20,345 nucleotides of DNA from CBIFWW01 sp966186435 (GTDB taxonomy: Bacteria; Pseudomonadota; Gammaproteobacteria; Enterobacterales; Enterobacteriaceae). Location of the stretch: the NCBI GenBank assembly GCA_966186435.1, contig CBIFWW010000050.1, positions 1 to 20,345 of the forward strand, in the 5' to 3' direction. Shown piece after piece: positions 14,552-20,345 of this stretch (within the stretch, counting starts at the first letter, position 1; each line of letters begins with the position of its first letter). Below the pieces are notes generated by a model. It saw nothing but the letters and a program-made list of their open reading frames with translations. It had not been told where the DNA came from and made no database searches. The translations under genes were made by a program, and so were the position numbers.

Positions 14552-14821
14552 TTACTGGGCGGCAAACAGGCTCAGGTGCTCTTTAGCATAGGCCTCGAAA
14601 TCAGTGCAGCCCCCGATGTGTTTGGAATCAAGGAAGATCTGCGGCACAGTTTCAACCGGCTTACCAACGGTTTTTTCCAGATCAGCTTTGGTGATGCCTT
14701 CAGCGTGGATATCTACATAGCGGAAAGAGAAATCGTCACGCTCGCAGGTCAGCTTCTCAGCCAGTTCTTTAGCACGTACACAATAAGGGCAACCCGGGCG
14801 ACCAAAGATGACAGCAAACAT
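14552..14821 (-). CDS. grxA: Glutaredoxin 1
   Basis: Small cytoplasmic dithiol glutaredoxin that uses glutathione to reduce ribonucleotide reductase, OxyR and other disulphides. The 89 residues match E. coli GrxA (85). The thioredoxin fold carries the active site C11-P-Y-C14, the cis-proline segment VETVPQIF, and the glutathione-binding glycine pair in HIGGCTDFEAY. The residue after that pair is cysteine where E. coli has tyrosine, giving an extra cysteine beside the glutathione site. The start ATG 14821 is preceded by CAGGAGT on the minus strand. In E. coli grxA is induced by OxyR; a partial OxyR-like site lies upstream here. It is divergent from ybjC-nfsA-rimK. Confidence 0.96.
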   Translation of the reverse strand: MFAVIFGRPGCPYCVRAKELAEKLTCERDDFSFRYVDIHAEGITKADLEKTVGKPVETVPQIFLDSKHIGGCTDFEAYAKEHLSLFAAQ

Positions 14822-14956
14822 AAATACTCCTGATGAATAGCCTGACGGCGAATGGCGATAATGATGAATCGCTTCGCCTCAAAAGCAAAATAGGCTATAC
14901 CTTTCGCTCTGATATTTATAGCCGTCAATTGACTATTAATACGCTATTTTACGCTA

Positions 14957-14985
14957 AGTCTGGCTGGCTAAAGCCAGACTATACT
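14957..14985 (+). promoter_or_regulatory. Palindromic operator-like site and -10 before ybjC-nfsA
   Basis: A perfect 9-bp inverted repeat, AGTCTGGCT (14957-14965) and AGCCAGACT (14972-14980), with a 6-base centre, runs directly into TATACT (14980-14985), a near-consensus -10 that lies 25 bases before the ybjC start. No good -35 is present at 17 bases, as in activator-dependent promoters. The repeat could bind a dimeric regulator or form a leader hairpin. Confidence 0.5.
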
Positions 14986-15009
14986 GGGCCTGCAAACAGG
15001 AAGTTCGCC

Positions 15010-15279
15010 ATGAAACGCACCAAAGTTATTTCTACCCCGATGTTGTTACTGGAAGTTTTGGGAATTGCATTACTCAGTTTCGCCTGGCTTTCCATTAACG
15101 GACATATCGCACTTACCGGGTTTTTAGCCGGGCACGGGGTGGCCCTGGTAGCCGCATGCCTCGGCCTGCTGCTGATGATCCCGGCAGCGTTGCAAATGCT
15201 TTGGTTTGCGGCTAAACGGCTGGCTCCTCAATTACTCGATTCACCCAGAAAGGATAAAAAAAATGACGCCGACCATTGA
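15010..15279 (+). CDS. ybjC: YbjC family membrane protein
   Basis: Small inner-membrane protein of unknown function encoded just before nfsA, as in E. coli, where the gene is co-induced with nfsA by SoxS/MarA-type regulators. I place the start at ATG 15010, with CAGGAAG at 14997-15003, giving 89 residues versus 95 in E. coli; the frame upstream to 14833 crosses the promoter region and shows no similarity. Two hydrophobic helices (about 11-28 and 43-66) are followed by the conserved AAKRLAPQL (67-75) and a charged tail DSPRKDKKNDADH. Its last 17 bases overlap the nfsA start, indicating translational coupling. Confidence 0.85.
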   Translation: MKRTKVISTPMLLLEVLGIALLSFAWLSINGHIALTGFLAGHGVALVAACLGLLLMIPAALQMLWFAAKRLAPQLLDSPRKDKKNDADH

Positions 15280-15985
15280 TTTACTCTGCGCCCATCGCTC
15301 AATCCGCCGCTTTACCGACCAACCCATTAGCGATCAACAGCGCCAGGCTATCTTCAATGCTGCCCGCGCCACATCCAGTTCCAGCTTCCTGCAATGTAGC
15401 TCAATTATCCGCGTGACGGATCCGGCGTTACGCCAACAGTTAGTGACGTTGACCGGCGGCCAGCAGCATGTGGCTGAGGCCGCTGAATTTTGGGTATTTT
15501 GTGCCGATTTTAATCGTCATCTTCAGGTCTGCCCGCAGGCGGAGCTGGGGCTGGCGGAGCAACTGCTGCTGGGTGTAGTAGATACTGCGCTAATGGGCCA
15601 GAACGCCTTTACCGCCGCAGAGTCCCTGGGGCTGGGGGGAGTGTATATCGGCGGGATCCGCAACAATATTGAGGTGGTTACTGAATTGCTCGGCCTGCCT
15701 AAGTTTGTGCTGCCATTGTTTGGCCTGTGCCTGGGCTGGCCCGATGATAACCCGGATCTTAAACCCCGTCTGCCGGAGGCGTTAGTGATCCATGAAAACC
15801 GCTATCAGCCGATGGATCAGCAAGTGCTGGCGCAATATGACCGCCAAATGGAAGATTATTATCGTAGCCGGGGCAGCAATACCCGTATTGATACCTGGAG
15901 CGACCATATCCGCCGCACCATCATTAAAGAAAACCGCCCGTTTATCCTTGATTACCTGCATAAACAGGGCTGGGCAACACGCTAA
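15263..15985 (+). CDS. nfsA: Oxygen-insensitive NADPH nitroreductase NfsA
   Basis: FMN-dependent cytoplasmic nitroreductase that uses NADPH for two-electron reduction of nitroaromatics and quinones and activates nitrofuran drugs. From ATG 15263 (AGAAAGGA at 15247-15254) it is 240 residues, identical in length to E. coli NfsA. FMN-contact patterns are visible: HRSIRRF at 11-17, the ARATSSSSFLQCSSI region (about 34-48), GGVYIGG (about 129-135) and the C-terminal SDHIRRTIIKENRPFILDYL. A longer frame opening at 15206 adds 19 residues without similarity. It overlaps ybjC by 17 bases, and rimK follows after 60 bases, so ybjC-nfsA-rimK is the probable operon. Confidence 0.96.
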   Translation: MTPTIDLLCAHRSIRRFTDQPISDQQRQAIFNAARATSSSSFLQCSSIIRVTDPALRQQLVTLTGGQQHVAEAAEFWVFCADFNRHLQVCPQAELGLAEQLLLGVVDTALMGQNAFTAAESLGLGGVYIGGIRNNIEVVTELLGLPKFVLPLFGLCLGWPDDNPDLKPRLPEALVIHENRYQPMDQQVLAQYDRQMEDYYRSRGSNTRIDTWSDHIRRTIIKENRPFILDYLHKQGWATR

Positions 15986-16045
15986 TAAACTAGGAAATGC
16001 TATGATCAGCCGGTGACTAATCGCCTGATATAAATGAGGTTAAGG

Positions 16046-16948
16046 GTGAAAATTGCCATTCTTTCCAGGGACGGGAGCCTCTGGTCTTGTAAACGCTTGT
16101 GGGATGCGGCTGTAGCCCGCGGCCACCAGGTAGATATTATCGATCCGCAGTCCTGCTATATGAGCATTACTACCACGGCATCCTGTGTGCACTATAAAGG
16201 CAAGCCGTTGCCCCATTATGATGCAATTATTCCCCGCATTGGCACCCTGGTGACCTACCACGGCATGGCGGTACTGCGCCAATTTGAAATGCTCGGCAGT
16301 TATCCACTTAATGAATCAGTGGCGATCGCGCGTGCGAAAGACAAGTTGCGCTCGCTTCAGTTGCTGGCCCGCCAGGGCATTGATTTACCCCTAACGGGCA
16401 TGGCCCACTCCCCCGATGACACCATTGATTTGATCGAGATGGTGGGCGGTGCGCCATTGGTGGTGAAGTTGGTTGAAGGCACCCAGGGGATTGGCGTAGT
16501 GCTGGCGGAGACCCGGCAAGCGGCGGAAAGCGTAATTGATGCTTTTCGGGGGCTGAACGCCCATATTCTGGTGCAGGAGTATATCCAAGAAGCGAAGGGC
16601 AAGGATGTACGTTGCCTGGTAGTGGGTAATGAGGTAGTGGCGGCTATTGAGCGCCAGGCCAAGGAGGGGGACTTCCGGTCTAATTTGCATCGGGGCGGGG
16701 TGGCGCGCATTGCCGAGTTGTCTGAACAGGAGAGGCTGCTGGCGTTGAAATCTGCGGCGGCGCTGGGGCTGGATGTGGCTGGGGTGGATATACTGCGTTC
16801 CAACCGTGGCCCGCTGGTGATGGAAGTGAACGCCTCACCGGGGCTGGAAGGCATCGAAAAAACCACCGGGGTGGATATCGCCGGGAAGATGATCCAGTGG
16901 ATTGAGCGCTATGCCAAACCGGGATTTTGCCTGAAAACCGGCGGTTGA
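16046..16948 (+). CDS. rimK: Ribosomal protein S6 glutamate ligase RimK
   Basis: ATP-grasp ligase that adds glutamate residues to the C-terminus of ribosomal protein S6 and can make poly-alpha-glutamate. I choose GTG 16046, with GAGG at 16036-16039 six bases upstream; this gives 300 residues starting MKIAILSRDG, the same as E. coli. The ATG at 16034 adds four residues and has no ribosome site. The RimK N-terminal domain (about 1-95, IPRIGT and FEMLGSYPLNES) precedes the ATP-grasp core with VVKLVEGTQGIGV (nucleotide-binding Lys and glycine-rich loop), ILVQEYI and the metal-binding VMEVNASPGLEG near 257-268. A hairpin follows and separates it from ybjN. Confidence 0.95.
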   Translation: MKIAILSRDGSLWSCKRLWDAAVARGHQVDIIDPQSCYMSITTTASCVHYKGKPLPHYDAIIPRIGTLVTYHGMAVLRQFEMLGSYPLNESVAIARAKDKLRSLQLLARQGIDLPLTGMAHSPDDTIDLIEMVGGAPLVVKLVEGTQGIGVVLAETRQAAESVIDAFRGLNAHILVQEYIQEAKGKDVRCLVVGNEVVAAIERQAKEGDFRSNLHRGGVARIAELSEQERLLALKSAAALGLDVAGVDILRSNRGPLVMEVNASPGLEGIEKTTGVDIAGKMIQWIERYAKPGFCLKTGG

Positions 16949-16971
16949 AGGGAATTCGGCCCTTAATCGTG

Positions 16972-16991
16972 GCAAAAAGAGCGCTTTTTGC
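16972..16991 (+). terminator. Hairpin between rimK and ybjN
   Basis: A perfect 8-bp stem GCAAAAAG (16972-16979) with CTTTTTGC (16984-16991) and a 4-base loop. The T-run is inside the stem rather than after it, so it may act as a weak terminator for rimK. Confidence 0.5.
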
Positions 16992-17039
16992 GTAAGCTAT
17001 TGCGCTTTTCCAACACCCTAAAATGAGGTATCTGCTTTG

Positions 17040-17513
17040 ATGGATTCACTCGTCGTCCCGACGCTGGATGTAATGCGCCGCTGGCTGGATGAGACCGGGG
17101 TCAGTTTTTTCGAATGTGAGACCTGCCAGGCCCTGCATTTGCCACATATGCAGAGTTTTGATGGGGTGTATGACGCTAAAATTGATTTAGTCGATAACGT
17201 GGTGCTGTTTTCCGCCCTGGCGGAGGTCAAGCCCTCGGCGCTGCTGTCATTGGCGGCGGACATCTCCAATATCAACGCCAGTTCGTTAACGGTAAAAGCC
17301 TTTGTGGATGTGCAGGACGATAATCTACCAAAACTAGTGGTTTGCCAGTCCCTGCCCGCAGCAGTGGGCATCACCAAAGAGCAGTTCTCTGCGTTCCTGC
17401 AACTGAGTGAAGAGCAAATCTCAATGGTTATTCTGGAAGCCAACGCGCAGCAATTGCTATTTACTTCTGAGGAAGAACAGCAATTGCTGGTTGAGACCCA
17501 TTTTCTGCACTGA
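17040..17513 (+). CDS. ybjN: YbjN, YbjN/type III chaperone-fold regulator
   Basis: Cytoplasmic protein of the YbjN family, whose fold resembles type III secretion chaperones; in E. coli, changes in YbjN level alter motility, fimbriation, exopolysaccharide and stress genes, but the mechanism is unresolved. The 157 residues match E. coli YbjN (158) strongly in FFECETCQALHLPHMQ, FDGVYDAKIDL, NASSLTVKAF and DDNLPKLVVCQSL. The two close cysteines near 25-28 (C-x2-C) are conserved. The start is ATG 17040, one codon inside a TTG that opens the frame; TGAGG lies at 17024-17028. It stands between rimK and potF as in E. coli and is probably monocistronic. Confidence 0.93.
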   Translation: MDSLVVPTLDVMRRWLDETGVSFFECETCQALHLPHMQSFDGVYDAKIDLVDNVVLFSALAEVKPSALLSLAADISNINASSLTVKAFVDVQDDNLPKLVVCQSLPAAVGITKEQFSAFLQLSEEQISMVILEANAQQLLFTSEEEQQLLVETHFLH

Positions 17514-17531
17514 TCTTCACAATCTTTGGCG

Positions 17532-17552
17532 CAGTCGCTATCGTAGCGGCTG
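17532..17552 (+). terminator. Terminator-like hairpin after ybjN
   Basis: AGTCGCTA (17533-17540) pairs with TAGCGGCT (17544-17551) with one G-T, loop TCG, 18 bases after the ybjN stop. It is followed by TGTTATCT, so the T-run is poor. Confidence 0.5.
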
Positions 17553-17735
17553 TGTTATCTAATCATTTCATCTGTATAACATCCGATTGACCAGTTCAAA
17601 TCACTTCCCTGAAGCCATTAATGGTTTATCCCATAGACAAAATTTGCCTAAAAAACTGATAAATGTGGTTTTTAACCCCCCCTATAGCTCTTAACCCGGG
17701 CTACAGTTATTCTGGCGTGGCTGCAAATTATTGTA

Positions 17736-17762
17736 ACCAGCTGGTAAAGTTTATGAAACTTT
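17736..17762. promoter_or_regulatory. Two adjacent palindromes upstream of potF
   Basis: ACCAGCTGGT (17736-17745) is a perfect 10-bp palindrome, immediately followed by AAAGTTT-ATG-AAACTTT (17746-17762), a perfect 7-bp inverted repeat. They end 20 bases before the sigma-54-like promoter. Regulator-binding sites are likely; the identity of the proteins is not evident. Confidence 0.45.
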
Positions 17763-17782
17763 TCCTGGCGATCAGGTCAATC

Positions 17783-17798
17783 ATGCACGGAAATTGCA
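17783..17798 (+). promoter_or_regulatory. Sigma-54-like promoter of potFGH
   Basis: ATGCACG-GAAA-TTGCA fits the sigma-54 consensus TGGCACG-N4-TTGCA except for the first two bases; the invariant -12 GC is present but the -24 GG reads TG. Transcription would start near 17809, about 50 bases before the potF start codon. E. coli potFGHI is reported to be NtrC-controlled, which supports the call. Confidence 0.5.
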
Positions 17799-17859
17799 TA
17801 GCCTGTCGGCGTTAATTTATCTCGCTCTATGCGAATTGAACCTTTAGAAGGAATGAAAT

Positions 17860-18972
17860 ATGTCCACCCAATCTAACAAGTGGTTGTCGGGTGCGGTAGC
17901 CGGTGCATTGATGGCCTGTTGTGCCACCGCAGGGGCCGCCGATGATAAGACTCTGCATATTTACAATTGGTCTGATTATATTGCGCCGGATACCTTGGCC
18001 AATTTCACCAAAGAGACCGGGATTAAAGTGGTATATGACGTTTTTGATTCTAACGAAGTGCTAGAAGGTAAATTAATGGCCGGGAGCACCGGTTATGACT
18101 TAGTGGTGCCATCTTCAAGCTTCCTCGAGCGCCAGTCCCAGGCCGGGATTTTTGAGCCGTTGGATAAAAGCAAACTGCCGAATTATAAAAACCTTGATCC
18201 AGATATGCTGAAGTTGGCGGCGCAAAACGACAAAGAAAACAAATACGGTATCCCGTATATGCTGGTGACTACCGGTATTGGCTATAACGTCGATAAAGTG
18301 AAGGCGGCGCTGGGTAAAGATGCCCCGGTGAACAGCTGGGATCTGATCCTCAAGCCAGAAAACCTAGAAAAACTGAAGAGCTGTGGTGTGGCATTCCTTG
18401 ATGCCCCTAGCGAAGTCTATGCCACTGTGCTGCATTATCTCGGTAAAGATCCTAACAGTACCAATCCAAAGGATTACACCGACGCTGCCAACGATCTGCT
18501 ATTAAAGCTGCGCCCATCGATCCGCTACTTCCATTCATCCCAGTACATCAACGATCTGGCAAACGGCGATGTTTGTGTTGCCATCGGTTGGTCTGGCGAT
18601 GTGTTGCAGGCAGCCAACCGGGCGAAGGAAGCCAAGAACGGCGTCAACGTGGCTTACACCATCCCGAAAGAAGGGGCGCTGGCCTACTTTGATATGTTCG
18701 CCGTTACCGCCGACGCTAAAAACAAAGACGCCGCTTATAAGTTCCTCGATTATCTGATGAAGCCGGACGTTATCGCCAATATCAGTGACTTTGTTTACTA
18801 CGCCAATGCTAACAAAGCGGCCACCCCGCTGGTGAAAGCCGAAGTGCGCGATAACCCAAGCATCTATCCGCCTGCGGATATTCGCGCCCGCCTATACACC
18901 TTGCAGGTTCAGTCGCCGAAGCTTGACCGCGTGATCACCCGCGCCTGGACTAAAGTCAAGAGCGGTAAATAA
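17860..18972 (+). CDS. potF: Putrescine-binding periplasmic protein PotF
   Basis: Periplasmic solute-binding protein of the PotFGHI putrescine ABC importer. The 370 residues match E. coli PotF without gaps. A signal peptide ends at about residue 26 (TAGA-ADDK). Ligand residues remembered for E. coli occupy the same numbers: W37, S38, D39 and Y40 in YNWSDY, S85, E185, S226, W244, D247, D278 and Y314; position 276 is tyrosine rather than phenylalanine. The signal peptide also contains L17-M-A-C20, a marginal lipobox. The start ATG 17860 has AGAAGGA at 17846-17852. It is the first gene of the pot operon, behind a sigma-54-like promoter, and is followed by a hairpin in the 94-base gap to potG. 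Confidence 0.96.
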   Translation: MSTQSNKWLSGAVAGALMACCATAGAADDKTLHIYNWSDYIAPDTLANFTKETGIKVVYDVFDSNEVLEGKLMAGSTGYDLVVPSSSFLERQSQAGIFEPLDKSKLPNYKNLDPDMLKLAAQNDKENKYGIPYMLVTTGIGYNVDKVKAALGKDAPVNSWDLILKPENLEKLKSCGVAFLDAPSEVYATVLHYLGKDPNSTNPKDYTDAANDLLLKLRPSIRYFHSSQYINDLANGDVCVAIGWSGDVLQAANRAKEAKNGVNVAYTIPKEGALAYFDMFAVTADAKNKDAAYKFLDYLMKPDVIANISDFVYYANANKAATPLVKAEVRDNPSIYPPADIRARLYTLQVQSPKLDRVITRAWTKVKSGK

Positions 18973-18988
18973 ACCTAGAGCAGTGCCT

Positions 18989-19013
18989 GGGGCTGAGGGC
19001 GATCCTCGGCCCC
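18989..19013 (+). other. Intercistronic hairpin between potF and potG
   Basis: GGGGCTGAGG (18989-18998) pairs with CCTCGGCCCC (19004-19013) over 10 bp with one G-T and a 5-base loop, followed by TTTAGTT. Such hairpins after binding-protein genes often protect the upstream mRNA or partly terminate transcription, giving more binding protein than transporter. Confidence 0.75.
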
Positions 19014-19066
19014 TTTAGTTGTGCGGCATCCCGTACTGGTTGAGTTCTTGCCGGAGAAGACCTCTC

Positions 19067-20200
19067 GTGAATGATGTAACCCTACGCCCACGGGCGAAAA
19101 CCCTGAAAGCGCTAACGCCGCTGTTAGAAATCCGTAACCTGACGAAATCCTTCGACGGCCAGCATGCCGTGGATGACGTCAGCCTGACCATTTTTAAAGG
19201 CGAAATCTTCGCGTTGTTAGGCCCTTCCGGCTGCGGTAAATCGACGCTATTGCGGATGTTAGCTGGGTTTGAACAACCTTCCTCCGGGCAAATTATGCTG
19301 GACGGGGTCGATCTCTCCCATGTGCCGCCTTACCAACGGCCAATTAACATGATGTTCCAGTCTTATGCGCTGTTCCCCCATATGACCGTGGAGCAGAACA
19401 TCGCCTTCGGGTTGAAGCAGGATAAGCTGCCGAGGGCGGAAATCGCCAGCCGGGTTGAAGAGATGCTCAGCCTGGTGCATATGCAGGAATTTGCTAAACG
19501 TAAGCCCCATCAGCTTTCCGGCGGCCAGCGCCAGCGTGTGGCCCTGGCCCGTAGCCTGGCGAAGCGTCCTCGGCTGTTATTATTGGATGAACCGATGGGT
19601 GCGCTGGATAAAAAGCTGCGCGACCGGATGCAATTAGAAGTGGTGGATATTCTTGAACGGGTTGGGGTGACCTGCGTAATGGTGACCCACGATCAGGAAG
19701 AGGCCATGACCATGGCCGGGCGTATCGCCATTATGAACCGGGGCAAGTTCGTTCAAACCGGGGAGCCGGAAGAAATTTACGAACACCCGACAACCCGTTT
19801 CAGCGCGGAATTTATTGGCTCGGTAAACGTGTTTGAAGGGCTACTTAAGGCTCGTGAAGAAGATGGCCTGGTGATTCAGTCCCCGGGGTTGATTCACCCA
19901 TTGAAAGTGGATGCCGATGCCTCAGTGGTGGATGGGGTGCCGGTCCACGTGGCCCTGCGCCCGGAAAAAGTCATGTTGTGCGGTATGCCGCCGGAAGATG
20001 GCTATAACTTTGCCGTTGGTGAAGTGGTTTACATCGCCTATCTCGGCGATCTGTCTATCTATCACATCCGCCTGAAGAGCGGCCAAATGATCAGCGCCCA
20101 GTTGCAAAACGCCCACCGCTATCGCAAAGGCGCACCGACATGGGGGGATGAAGTCCGCCTATGTTGGGATGCGGATAGCTGTGTTGTCCTGACGGTATAG
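19067..20200 (+). CDS. potG: Putrescine ABC transporter ATPase PotG
   Basis: Cytoplasmic ATPase subunit that powers putrescine import with the PotH-PotI channel. From GTG 19067 (GGAG at 19053-19056) it is 377 residues; the frame upstream to 19019 runs through the intergenic hairpin region and has no homology. ABC motifs: Walker A GPSGCGKST (52-60), Q-loop Q98, signature LSGGQ (150-154), Walker B LLLLDE (170-175) and switch H208 in VMVTHD. The C-terminal third (about 285-377) is the TOBE/regulatory domain typical of polyamine and maltose-type ATPases, ending WGDEVRLCWDADSCVVLTV, as in E. coli. potH starts 13 bases after the stop. Confidence 0.95.
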   Translation: MNDVTLRPRAKTLKALTPLLEIRNLTKSFDGQHAVDDVSLTIFKGEIFALLGPSGCGKSTLLRMLAGFEQPSSGQIMLDGVDLSHVPPYQRPINMMFQSYALFPHMTVEQNIAFGLKQDKLPRAEIASRVEEMLSLVHMQEFAKRKPHQLSGGQRQRVALARSLAKRPRLLLLDEPMGALDKKLRDRMQLEVVDILERVGVTCVMVTHDQEEAMTMAGRIAIMNRGKFVQTGEPEEIYEHPTTRFSAEFIGSVNVFEGLLKAREEDGLVIQSPGLIHPLKVDADASVVDGVPVHVALRPEKVMLCGMPPEDGYNFAVGEVVYIAYLGDLSIYHIRLKSGQMISAQLQNAHRYRKGAPTWGDEVRLCWDADSCVVLTV

Positions 20201-20213
20201 TAGGGGGTGTGAA

Positions 20214-20345
20214 ATGACCGCAGTAAATAAAACACAAACCAAGCCCCCGGGCGGCATCAAGCGGGTAATCACCCGTTTACAGATGGCCCACGGCCGCAAG
20301 CTGGTGATCGCCATGCCGTATATCTGGCTGATCCTGCTGTTCCTG
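20214..20345 (+). CDS. potH: Putrescine ABC transporter permease PotH (5' part)
   Basis: Membrane permease subunit of the putrescine importer. Only the first 44 codons lie in the window, ending inside the first transmembrane helix (IAMPYIWLILLFL). The segment KPPGG near the start and LQMAHGRKLVIAMPYIWLIL closely match E. coli PotH. The start ATG 20214 has AGGGGGT at 20202-20208 just upstream and lies 13 bases after the potG stop. potI is expected beyond the window edge. Confidence 0.93.
   Translation, partial: MTAVNKTQTKPPGGIKRVITRLQMAHGRKLVIAMPYIWLILLFL

Noticed and set aside
14940..14962. SoxS/MarA box upstream of ybjC
   Set aside because: I tried to fit the asymmetric consensus to this interval and found too many mismatches to report, although E. 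coli has such a site.
14833..15009. 59-residue N-terminal extension of YbjC
   Set aside because: It spans the grxA-ybjC promoter region, including the palindrome and TATACT; similarity to YbjC begins after ATG 15010.
17710..17726. Second sigma-54 promoter at TGGCGTGGCTGCA
   Set aside because: Only 7 bases separate GG and GC where sigma-54 needs 10.
1..20345. CRISPR array, complete insertion sequence, tRNA or rRNA genes
   Set aside because: I saw no regularly spaced repeats, transposase, cloverleaf or rRNA signature anywhere in the window.

Overview
The window is a piece of enterobacterial chromosome (Enterobacterales). It resembles Serratia, Yersinia, Rahnella or Hafnia relatives more than Escherichia or Salmonella. 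From remembered E. coli proteins, nearly every gene has a close homologue in the same order and orientation as the E. coli K-12 stretch bssR-yliI-gstB-dacC-deoR-ybjG-mdfA-ybjI-ybjJ-[rcdA]-rybB-ybjL-ybjM-grxA-ybjC-nfsA-rimK-ybjN-potFGH. Sequence divergence, an extra PAP2 phosphatase gene upstream of ybjG, loss of ybjH and replacement of rcdA (ybjK) argue against E. coli itself. No database search was possible; identities rest on remembered family sequences and visible motifs.

Layout. 1-2466: a bssR homologue interrupted by an in-frame stop, the periplasmic sugar dehydrogenase yliI, and gstB facing it. 2745-4722: dacC (penicillin-binding protein 6) converging on deoR. 4790-6131: a two-gene minus-strand operon of PAP2-superfamily membrane phosphatases (an LpxE-like one, then ybjG), with a BasR/PmrA-type box upstream, divergent from mdfA. 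7521-9628: a shared terminator, then ybjI (HAD phosphatase) and ybjJ (MFS) on the minus strand.

9653-12028 is the accessory part. It is visibly AT-rich and gene-poor and sits where rcdA lies in E. coli. It holds a DUF1493-like gene, an unrecognised three-helix membrane protein gene, a frameshifted ogr-like zinc-finger gene from a P2-type phage and a possible integrase tail. It stops at the 3' end of the sRNA gene rybB (12029-12107, minus), which has a good sigma-E promoter. The simplest reading is a decayed P2-like prophage or phage-carried cargo beside rybB.

12182-17513 returns to the conserved backbone: ybjL, ybjM, grxA, the ybjC-nfsA-rimK run (redox and nitroreduction; ribosomal S6 modification) and ybjN. 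17514-20345 carries the putrescine importer operon potF-potG-potH (potH cut by the window end), preceded by a sigma-54-like promoter and two palindromes, with a strong hairpin between potF and potG.

I see no wholly new multi-gene system. The most useful leads are the accessory block beside rybB, the interrupted bssR, the paired lipid-phosphatase operon with its BasR-like box, and the palindromes upstream of ybjC and potF.
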